A stretch of 64,000 bases of DNA from Rhodobacterales bacterium HKCCE3408 (GTDB lineage: Bacteria; Pseudomonadota; Alphaproteobacteria; Rhodobacterales; Rhodobacteraceae), in contig WVSN01000002.1 in NCBI GenBank assembly GCA_015689705.1, forward strand, positions 186,001 through 250,000. Direction: 5' to 3'. Each line of letters opens with the position of its first letter. Position 1 is the stretch's first letter. The translations under genes were made by a program, and so were the position numbers. The notes under the pieces were generated by a model that was not told the DNA's origin, made no database searches, and saw only the letters and a list, made by a program, of their open reading frames with translations. Positions 1 to 6,532 of the stretch are shown here, in pieces.

Positions 1-210
1 GGCGCGGGCACGCTCGATCTGGGCCCCGCCACGCTCCGCGACGCGGCCTTCTTCGGCACCCATATCCGCGCCCACCTGACGCCCGAGGCCGCGCCCGGTC
101 TCACGCTTGTCGCGCACCTGCCGCCCGGTGCCAGCGCCGAACCGGGAACCCGGCTCCAGCTCTCGGCCGAACCCGACGCGATCCTCGTCTATCCGGAGGA
201 CAGTCCATGA
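1..210 (+). CDS. ABC transporter ATP-binding protein, C-terminal fragment (TOBE_2 domain)
   Basis: This is the last 69 codons of a gene that begins before the window; the frame is open from base 1 to the TGA at 208-210. The tail (LTLVAHLPPGA, then G-T-R-L-Q-L-SAEPDAILVYPED) resembles the TOBE_2 domain that closes MalK/PotA-type importer ATPases. The nucleotide-binding domain lies outside the window, so the substrate cannot be named. The stop overlaps the next start as ATGA, so the following hydrolase is translationally coupled and may act on the imported compound (inference). Confidence 0.6.
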   Translation, partial: GAGTLDLGPATLRDAAFFGTHIRAHLTPEAAPGLTLVAHLPPGASAEPGTRLQLSAEPDAILVYPEDSP

Positions 211-935
211 TCCGCGCCCGCCCCGAAGAGTGGTGGCGCACGCAGCCGAAAGGCGACGGCGTCACCCTGATAGATGAGCCCTTCATCGAGCCGTTCTACC
301 GTTGCAACGTCTGGCATATCCGGGGCAGCGACCGCGACATGCTGGTCGACAGCGGCATGGGGGTCGTGTCGCTCCGCGACTGGGTGCCGCTCGTGACCGA
401 ACGCCAGCTCACCGCCGTGGCCAGTCACACCCATTTCGACCATATCGGCTGTCACCACGAATTCGACGACCGCTGCGTGCACTGGCTCGAAGCCGGGATC
501 CTCGCCGACCCGACCCGCGCCGCGACCCTGGCCGATCCCTACGTGACCGACGAGATCTTCGAACGCCTTCCGCCGCTGCCCTACGCGTCGACCACCTACG
601 AAGTCCGCCGCGCCCCAGCGACGCGGCTGCTGGAAGATGGCGACGTGATCGACCTCGGCGACCGGCGGTTCGAGGTGATCCATACGCCGGGCCACTCGCC
701 GGGCGGCATTGCGCTGTGGGAGGCCGCGACTGGCATCCTCTTCTCCGGCGACATCGTCTACGACGGCCCGCTGATTGAAGACACCTACCACTCGGACGCC
801 GCCGACTATCACCGCTCGATGGTTCGCCTTCTCGACCTGCCGGTCCGCGTCGTGCATGGCGGCCATTTCCCAAGCTACGACGGCATCCGCCACCGGACGA
901 TGATCCGCGACTGGCTGGACGAAAAAGATGGGTAG
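207..935 (+). CDS. MBL-fold (metallo-beta-lactamase superfamily) hydrolase
   Basis: The protein has 242 residues. The metal-binding signature HTHFDH lies at residues 74-79 (H74, H76, D78, H79). Later ligands of the fold are visible: HTPGHSPGG near residue 155, the bridging aspartate in FSGD near residue 180, and a final His in HGGHF. This is a glyoxalase-II/hydrolase-like single-domain member without a signal peptide, so cytoplasmic. The ATGA overlap with the upstream ABC ATPase gene places it at the end of a transport operon. The substrate is unknown; thioester or lactone hydrolysis is typical of the family. Confidence 0.85.
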   Translation: MIRARPEEWWRTQPKGDGVTLIDEPFIEPFYRCNVWHIRGSDRDMLVDSGMGVVSLRDWVPLVTERQLTAVASHTHFDHIGCHHEFDDRCVHWLEAGILADPTRAATLADPYVTDEIFERLPPLPYASTTYEVRRAPATRLLEDGDVIDLGDRRFEVIHTPGHSPGGIALWEAATGILFSGDIVYDGPLIEDTYHSDAADYHRSMVRLLDLPVRVVHGGHFPSYDGIRHRTMIRDWLDEKDG

Positions 936-948
936 GACGGAAACGAGA

Positions 949-980
949 ACGGCAGGAACCGGTCCCCCGATCCCTGCCGT
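949..980. terminator. Weak hairpin between convergent genes
   Basis: The arms ACGGCAGG (949-956) and CCTGCCGT (973-980) pair perfectly over 8 bp with a 16-nt loop. The element lies between the stops of the convergent MBL hydrolase and DUF1127-like genes. No T tract follows on either strand, so intrinsic termination is only possible. Confidence 0.3.
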
Positions 981-1007
981 CCCCGGCCAGCCGTTCTCTG
1001 CATGGGC

Positions 1008-1358
1008 TCACATCATCCCGAGATAGCGCGCCGTGGCAACGTGGCGGTCCGGCTCGCTGCGCGGGGTCAGGCCGATATCGGCGCGCAGGTGGTTCGGCAT
1101 CGCGTCGAGCCGCGCCATCGCGCGCGCCTCGTTCCGGCTGCGGGAGACCGCGCCGAGGACGCGCCAGACGCCGCGAGGCGCCGGGGTCTCGGCCGGGACA
1201 GCGGATGGTTCGGCGAAGCGCTGCGGCGGCAGATCGGACAGGGCGCGGTGGCCGAGCCCGCGCAGGGCCGGGTGATCCAGCGGCTCCAGACGGACCGGTT
1301 CGGGCCGGCCATCGGCCAGCAAGAGACCGGCGAAGGTCAGTTTCGGGGACATTTCCAT
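1008..1358 (-). CDS. DUF1127-like small protein
   Basis: The protein has 116 residues when started at ATG 1358, which has GGAG 8 bases upstream; an in-frame TTG at 1373 would add five residues. The C-terminal part carries a run like EARAMARLDAMPNHLRADIGL, which matches the DUF1127 pattern (basic helix, A-L-x-x-L, then L-x-D-I-G-L) found in many short alphaproteobacterial proteins. The N-terminal half is not recognised. Some DUF1127 proteins elsewhere are RNA-associated or stress-induced, but nothing here shows a function. An array of TTAGCAA heptamers sits 140-180 bp upstream in its own reading direction. Confidence 0.6.
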   Translation of the reverse strand: MEMSPKLTFAGLLLADGRPEPVRLEPLDHPALRGLGHRALSDLPPQRFAEPSAVPAETPAPRGVWRVLGAVSRSRNEARAMARLDAMPNHLRADIGLTPRSEPDRHVATARYLGMM

Positions 1359-1496
1359 TGTCGTCTTCTCCAAGTGGTGCAGGCCGGACGGCGTCGGTCC
1401 GGTGCAGGCATGTGACAGGGTCGGGGCTCCGGCAGCGGCGCTGAAACGCGGGCCGCCGGCATGGCCGCCGCTGTAGCCGACCGGCGCGCGGAACGC

Positions 1497-1536
1497 CTGC
1501 TAACTGTTACTCTACGGCTTGCTAAATGATTGCTAA
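1497..1536. repeat. Phased heptamer array A (TTGCTAA direct repeats)
   Basis: CTGCTAA at 1497-1503, TTGCTAA at 1519-1525 and TTGCTAA at 1530-1536. Start-to-start distances are 22 and 11 bp, that is whole helical turns, so all copies face the same side of the DNA. It lies between the divergent DUF1127-like gene and the PNPOx pair. A mirror-image copy occurs at 3554-3593. This is the layout of a multi-site regulator binding region (inference). Confidence 0.6.
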
Positions 1537-1648
1537 GCCGCATCGCGCGCGCCTCTCACCAACCGCTTCCGCACCGCGCGATTCCGCAGTATTCTCCGCG
1601 CGTTCCGGCCATCGGGCGTGCGCCCTGGCCGATCTCTGGGCTTCGGAC

Positions 1649-2188
1649 ATGGCGACGAACGTCTACGCGACACCGATCGACGATCTGAACGCATGGCGCT
1701 CGGCCGCGCCGGACCCCGAAACGCTGCCGCCGCATCTTGTCGCCTTTCTTCAGGGCGGCGTGTTCCCGACGATCGGCGCGCGCGGTCCCGACGGGCGGCC
1801 GATGGTGGCCACCGGCGTCGGCACCCGGGTCGAAGCCGGCCAGACCGTCCGCGTACTCGTCATGCGCCGGCCCAATCCCGGGTTGATCGAGGCGATCGCC
1901 GCCGGCAGCGCGCTGGCCGTCACCTTCAGCCGCGCCCGCGACCACCGCTCGATCCAGCTCAAGGCGGCCTCGGCAAAGACCACTCCGGTCGCGCCCGACG
2001 ACATCTGCGAGATGGCGCGCCAGACCGCGATCCTCGCCGACGAGCTGACCGAGATCGGCTATACCCGCGCCCAGGCCGACGCCATGGTCAGCCACGACCC
2101 GGACGATCTCGTCTCGATCGCCTTCCGCCCCGACAGGATCTACACCCAGACGCCGGGCCCCGGCGCGGGGGCGGAGCTCGAACGATGA
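1649..2188 (+). CDS. PNPOx-fold flavin-binding family protein
   Basis: The protein has 179 residues from ATG 1649. An upstream in-frame ATG at 1526 overlaps the repeat array and encodes arginine/alanine-rich sequence without family character, so 1649 is preferred. The sequence (FPTIGARGPDGRPMVATGVG, later VTFSRARDHRSIQLK) resembles split-barrel pyridoxamine-phosphate-oxidase-like proteins. Such proteins bind FMN, F420 or heme, and the cofactor cannot be decided here. It is coupled by ATGA to the next gene, which begins with a second PNPOx-type domain, so the two may form a hetero-complex (inference). Confidence 0.7.
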   Translation: MATNVYATPIDDLNAWRSAAPDPETLPPHLVAFLQGGVFPTIGARGPDGRPMVATGVGTRVEAGQTVRVLVMRRPNPGLIEAIAAGSALAVTFSRARDHRSIQLKAASAKTTPVAPDDICEMARQTAILADELTEIGYTRAQADAMVSHDPDDLVSIAFRPDRIYTQTPGPGAGAELER

Positions 2189-3540
2189 GGAGCTTCGATC
2201 TCGGGGCGCTGCGCGGCGCGATGGAGGGCGTCTGCGCCTCGAACCTCTGCACCTGCGACGCCGAGGGCATGCCAAACGCCTCGATGATCAGCCAGGTGCA
2301 CTGGGTCGATAGCGACCACGTCGCACTGTCCTACCAGTTCTTCAACAAGACCCGCGCGAACCTGCTGGCCACGCGTCAGGCCAGCGTATCGATGACCGAT
2401 GCGCGGACCATGGCGCGCTGGCGGCTGCAGCTCGATTACGTCGAGACCCGGACCGAGGGGCCGCTGTTCGAAGTGATGAAGGCGAAGCTCGCCGGGATCG
2501 CGTCGCTTCACGGGCTCGAGGACGTATTCCGGCTGCTCGGCGCCGACATATTCCGCGTTCTCTCGGTCGAGGAAGTCTCGCCTCCGATGCTGGAACCGCC
2601 ACGCCGGGGCACGCCGCTTCTGGCCGCCGCGCGGGCCTGCATGAACGACCTCGCCGCCGCGACGGATTTCGACGAGCTTGCCGATGCCGCGCTCGACGGT
2701 CTGGTCAGGCATTTCGGCATCGCGCACGCGATGCTCCTGATGGCTGAAGGCGACGGTCGGCTCTACGCCATCGGTTCGCGCGGCTACGCGGCCTCGGGCG
2801 TCGGCGCCGAGGTTATGCCGGGCGAGGGCGTGATCGGCGTCGCCGCGCGGGAAGGCGTGCCGATCCGCATTGGCCATTTCAGCGCCGATTACCGATATGG
2901 CGCTGCGCTCGGGGCGGCCGCGCTCAGCGCCGGGCTGCTAGCCGAGGCGCCGCGGTCGGTCCCGTTCCCCGGCCTGCGCACGCCGCACAGCCAGATCGCG
3001 GTGCCGATCCTGTCCGAAGGCTGCGTCACCGGTGTGCTCTTCGCCGAGTCGGATGAAAGCCTGCGCTTCTGGAACGAGGACGAGGATGCGCTCGTCCTCA
3101 TCACCGGCCAGATCGGCGCGCAGATCGCACTGCTCCGCCGCGACGAACCGGCGGCCGAGGCGCCGCTGCCGGCCGCCGTCGCGCCGGGCGCCGGTCTCGT
3201 GACAGTGCGCCACTACGCCCGCGACGACAGCGTGTTCCTCGACCACGACTACCTCATCAAGGGCGTGGCCGGGGCGATCCTCTGGCGGCTGCTGCGCGAA
3301 CACTGCGCCACCGGCCGCACCGATTTCACCAATCGCGAACTGCGGCTCGACCGGTCCCTGCGTCTGCCGCTTCATGCCGAGAATCTGGACGCGCGGCTGG
3401 TCTTGCTGCGCCGTCGGCTCGAGGAACGGGACGGTTGCCTGCGGCTTGAAAAGACCGGCCGCGGCCAGTTCCGTCTGGTAACCGCGGCCCGCCTCGTGCT
3501 CGAGGAGGCAGACGAGGCGCAGGCCCCCGACGTCGCCTGA
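2185..3540 (+). CDS. PNPOx-like + GAF + C-terminal winged-helix-like protein (putative sensor/regulator)
   Basis: The protein has 451 residues. Residues 1-130 are a second PNPOx-like split barrel (CTCDAEGMPNASMISQVHWV; YQFFNKTRANLLATRQASV). Residues about 150-325 form a GAF domain (FDELADAALDGLVRHFGIAHAML; IAVPILSEG; GVLFAESD; FWNEDEDALVLITGQI). The last 90 residues (FTNRELRLDRSLRLPLHAENLDARL then LRRRLEERDGCLRLEKTGRGQFRL, seen in pieces) look like a winged-helix output module with a TGRGQFRL wing. The start overlaps the previous stop (ATGA). A flavin- or redox-sensing transcription factor acting on the flanking heptamer arrays is an attractive inference, but not shown. Confidence 0.7.
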   Translation: MRSFDLGALRGAMEGVCASNLCTCDAEGMPNASMISQVHWVDSDHVALSYQFFNKTRANLLATRQASVSMTDARTMARWRLQLDYVETRTEGPLFEVMKAKLAGIASLHGLEDVFRLLGADIFRVLSVEEVSPPMLEPPRRGTPLLAAARACMNDLAAATDFDELADAALDGLVRHFGIAHAMLLMAEGDGRLYAIGSRGYAASGVGAEVMPGEGVIGVAAREGVPIRIGHFSADYRYGAALGAAALSAGLLAEAPRSVPFPGLRTPHSQIAVPILSEGCVTGVLFAESDESLRFWNEDEDALVLITGQIGAQIALLRRDEPAAEAPLPAAVAPGAGLVTVRHYARDDSVFLDHDYLIKGVAGAILWRLLREHCATGRTDFTNRELRLDRSLRLPLHAENLDARLVLLRRRLEERDGCLRLEKTGRGQFRLVTAARLVLEEADEAQAPDVA

Positions 3541-3553
3541 GCGTCGGACGAAG

Positions 3554-3593
3554 TTAGCAACCTTTTAGCGTTCGGTGCCGGGAGACTTAGCAA
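3554..3593. repeat. Phased heptamer array B (TTAGCAA direct repeats, mirror of array A)
   Basis: TTAGCAA at 3554-3560, TTAGCGT at 3565-3571 and TTAGCAA at 3587-3593. Start-to-start distances are 11 and 22 bp, the exact reverse of the array at 1497-1536. It lies 160-200 bp upstream of the flavin oxidase start at 3753, immediately after the stop of the GAF-domain gene. Confidence 0.6.
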
Positions 3594-3752
3594 GCCTTCC
3601 GCGCCGCGCTGGACTATCAGCCGCGGCAGGCAGGCCACCGCCCCTGGCGACGGCCCGACGCCAACCCAAACAGTAAACCCGAACCCCCGCGACAGCGGAG
3701 CGGCCCGGTCATGCCCGAGGGCAACCGGTGGCCGCGACTGGAGATTGAAGAC

Positions 3753-5117
3753 ATGACGACAGAACAGCTCAGGGACCGCATCCGCGGCTCCGTCATCACT
3801 GCGCTCGACCCCCGCATGGGCACCGAAAGCGACGGCATGATCTGGAACGGACGCAAGCCCGCCCGCCGGGCGCGCCTGATCGTCCGGGTGGCATCGGCCG
3901 AAGACGTGCAGGAAGCCGTCCGGTATGCCGCTGCGAACGGCCTCAAGGTGTCGGCCCGGGGCGGCGGCCACCAGTTCTCCGGCTTGGCCAGCCAGGCCGA
4001 CATGGTGATCGACCTCGGTGGCCTCGATGGCCTTCGCCTCGACGCCGAGGCCATGACCGCCCGCGTCGAACCCGGTGTCACCAACACCCGCATGGCCGCC
4101 GCGCTCGACCGTCACGACCTCGCTTTCCCGCTCGGCCATTGCGGCTCCGTCCCGATGAGCGGCTTCCTTCTGGGCGGCGGCGTCGGCTGGAACTCGGCCG
4201 AGTGGGGCTATGCGTGGCAGTCGGTCTTGTCGGCCGAGGTGGTCCTTGCCGACGGCCGGATGGTGACGGCGAGCGCGACCGAGAACCCGGACATCTACTG
4301 GGCCGTCCGCGGCGCCGGGCCTGAATTCTTCGGCATCGTCGTGGCCTACCACCTGCGCCTGCACCCGGCCGCCCGTGCGATCACGACGGTGATCCGGATC
4401 TACCCCGCCGCCGCGGTGGCCGCCGTCGCCGCCTGGGCCGAGGCCGCAATGGCCAGCGCGCCGTCGAAGGTCGAATTCACCGCCAAGATCGTCGGCAGCC
4501 CGCATGGACCCGTCATCGCCGCCATCGCCACGGTCTTCGCCCGCACCGAAGAAGAGGCCGGTTCGGTCCACGCCGCGCTCGGCACCGGCGCACCGGAGGC
4601 GCTGGAGGTGATCGGCCCGATGCCCACGCCGTTCGCCGCGCTCTACGAGGCGACTGCCGAAAGCACGCCGTGGGGCCGGCGCTACCTCGTCGATACGCTC
4701 TGGTCGGATGCGCGCTTCGGCGACGTGCTGGCCCGGATCGTGCACGAGATGGGGACCGCGCCGTCGACCGAGAGCGTCGCGATCCTGTCGCTGAAGCCCG
4801 CTTCCGCGATCGGGGTGCCGACCGATGCCGCCTTCTCCCGCCACGGGCGGATCTGCGGCATCCTCTACGGCATCTGGCAGGAAGAGGCGGACGATGCGGC
4901 CAACATCGCTTGGCTCCGCGCTGCGATCGATGCCGTCGCCCCGCTCTGCACCGGCGCCTATGTCGGTGAGGCCGATCTCGAGCGTCCCGACCGCGCCCTG
5001 CCGACCCATACGCACGACGTTCTGGCGCGTCTGGCCGAGCTGCGCCGCACCTACGACCCGGCCGGCCGCTTCACGACCGCCGCGGCTGTCACCAGCCGCC
5101 TGATCGCAGCGGAATAG
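3753..5117 (+). CDS. FAD-linked oxidase, berberine-bridge-enzyme type
   Basis: The protein has 454 residues from ATG 3753, preceded by GGAG at suitable distance; an upstream ATG at 3711 adds 14 residues without family similarity. The N-terminal FAD-binding PCMH domain carries GGGHQFSG, whose His is the usual 8-alpha histidyl FAD attachment residue. It also carries GHCGSVPMSGFLLGGG, whose Cys is the second attachment residue of bicovalently flavinylated members. The C-terminal BBE motif reads RLAELRRTYDPAGRF. Such enzymes oxidise alcohols, sugars or amine alkaloids with O2. No signal peptide is visible, so it is probably cytoplasmic. It sits directly downstream of a PNPOx/GAF pair and heptamer array B, suggesting co-regulation. 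Confidence 0.85.
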   Translation: MTTEQLRDRIRGSVITALDPRMGTESDGMIWNGRKPARRARLIVRVASAEDVQEAVRYAAANGLKVSARGGGHQFSGLASQADMVIDLGGLDGLRLDAEAMTARVEPGVTNTRMAAALDRHDLAFPLGHCGSVPMSGFLLGGGVGWNSAEWGYAWQSVLSAEVVLADGRMVTASATENPDIYWAVRGAGPEFFGIVVAYHLRLHPAARAITTVIRIYPAAAVAAVAAWAEAAMASAPSKVEFTAKIVGSPHGPVIAAIATVFARTEEEAGSVHAALGTGAPEALEVIGPMPTPFAALYEATAESTPWGRRYLVDTLWSDARFGDVLARIVHEMGTAPSTESVAILSLKPASAIGVPTDAAFSRHGRICGILYGIWQEEADDAANIAWLRAAIDAVAPLCTGAYVGEADLERPDRALPTHTHDVLARLAELRRTYDPAGRFTTAAAVTSRLIAAE

Positions 5118-5126
5118 AGACTGTCC

Positions 5127-5156
5127 GGGGCCGCGCGGCACATGCCGGGCGGCCCC
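5127..5156. terminator. Long GC-rich palindrome between convergent genes
   Basis: GGGGCCGC (5127-5134) pairs with GCGGCCCC (5149-5156), and an inner CGGCA/TGCCG stem extends it to a nearly uninterrupted 30-bp palindrome. It lies between the convergent oxidase and rhaI stops. There is no T run; it could act as a bidirectional terminator or mRNA-end stabiliser. Confidence 0.45.
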
Positions 5157-5233
5157 CATGCGACCCGGCTGTCCGGGGCAATTCCGGCCGGTGCGACAGG
5201 ATACGATCCCGCGGTCCCGGCCTCCGGAAATGC

Positions 5234-6508
5234 TCAGACGATCCCGCCACCCGCACCGGACGTGGCTGGCCGCACTTCTGCGACCCGGGCGCGGTAGCCC
5301 GAGGCACGGAACGTCGCGACGGGATCGATGGCGCCGTCGCTCTCCAGCCGCGCCATGGCGAGGACCGGCTCCACATCCGTTCGGAACGCCGTCTTCAGCG
5401 TCGCGGCCGCCATCAGCGCGTCGTTGGCGTCCTGGTATCCCGCCAGCGCCTCTCGGTCGACGAGAAGCGCCTGCGCATAGGCGCGGCAGACCTCCGCGGC
5501 CGAGGACATCAGGCTTTCGATCGGGTCGGTCACGTTATGCGACTGGTCGAGCATATGCGCCGGGTCGAAGCCCGGCTTTCCCTCCGCCGCGACCAGCTCG
5601 TTGAACACGAGGAACAGCCGGAACGGGTCGATGGCGCCGGTATCGAGATCGTCGTCGCCGTACTTCGAATCGTTGAAGTGAAACCCGCCGAGTCTTCCGA
5701 ACCGGATCAGCCGCGCCACGATCATCTCGATGTTCACGTTCGGCGCATGGTGGCCGAGGTCGACAAGGCAGAAAGCCTTCTCGCCCAGTTCCTGCGCGAT
5801 CAGGTAATTCGTGCCCCAGTCCTGGACAACGGTCGAATAGAAGGCCGGCTCGTACATCTTGTGCTCGGTGAATAGCCGCCAGTCGTCCGGAAGCTTCGCG
5901 TAGATCGCCCTGGCCGCGTCGAGATAGCGGTCGAACTGCGCGGTCATGTCGACCTGCCCCGGGAAATTCGACCCGTCGCCGATCCAGATCGTCAGCGCCT
6001 TCGAGCCGATCGCCTGCCCGATCTCGATACATTCGAGGTTGTGGTCGATGGCCTGCCGCCGCGTGGCCGGATCGGTGTGGGTCAGCGAGCCGAACTTGTA
6101 GGACAGGCGCTGCTGCGGCTGATCCTGGAAGGTGTTCGAATTCATCGCGTCGAAGGTCAGGCCCACCTCGTCCGCCTTCGCTTTCAGATCCGCCGGATCG
6201 GCCTTGTCCCACGGGATGTGCAGCGACACCGACGGTGTTGCCCGGGTCAGCTGATGGATCACCCCGCAATCCGCAAGCTTGTCGAAGATGTCCCGCGGCT
6301 CGCCCGGTCCCGGGAAGCGCGCGAAGCGGGTGCCCCCCGTGCCGACACCCCAGGACGGGATCGCGACGCCATAGGCCGCCACCTTCGCCTTCACCGCGTC
6401 GATATCGACGCCGCGCCGGGCGAGTTGCGCGCCGAGCGCGTCATAGTCCGACCGGAGAGCCTCGGCGCGGCGCGCGTTCTCGGCCTCGATGACGGATGCG
6501 TCGATCAT
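5234..6508 (-). CDS. rhaI: L-rhamnose isomerase (RhaI type)
   Basis: The protein has 424 residues and interconverts L-rhamnose and L-rhamnulose. It is the TIM-barrel RhaI family (Pseudomonas stutzeri/rhizobial type), not the E. coli RhaA type. Conserved stretches include the catalytic and metal-ligand regions TEHKMYEPAF, VDLGHHAPNVNIE and FHFNDSKYGDDDLD, and SWGVGTGGTRFARF near the N terminus. It lies 24 bp downstream of the aldolase-dehydrogenase gene in the left arm of the rhamnose regulon, and probably shares the promoter at 8.71 kb under RhaR control. Confidence 0.93.
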   Translation of the reverse strand: MIDASVIEAENARRAEALRSDYDALGAQLARRGVDIDAVKAKVAAYGVAIPSWGVGTGGTRFARFPGPGEPRDIFDKLADCGVIHQLTRATPSVSLHIPWDKADPADLKAKADEVGLTFDAMNSNTFQDQPQQRLSYKFGSLTHTDPATRRQAIDHNLECIEIGQAIGSKALTIWIGDGSNFPGQVDMTAQFDRYLDAARAIYAKLPDDWRLFTEHKMYEPAFYSTVVQDWGTNYLIAQELGEKAFCLVDLGHHAPNVNIEMIVARLIRFGRLGGFHFNDSKYGDDDLDTGAIDPFRLFLVFNELVAAEGKPGFDPAHMLDQSHNVTDPIESLMSSAAEVCRAYAQALLVDREALAGYQDANDALMAAATLKTAFRTDVEPVLAMARLESDGAIDPVATFRASGYRARVAEVRPATSGAGGGIV

Positions 6509-6532
6509 GGGCTCCTCCCCTCCGGAGATCGG

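Noticed and set aside
1526-1648. Longer start (ATG 1526) for the first PNPOx protein
   Set aside because: It would run through the heptamer array and encode an arginine/alanine-rich leader with no ribosome-binding site or homology; ATG 1649 fits the family better.
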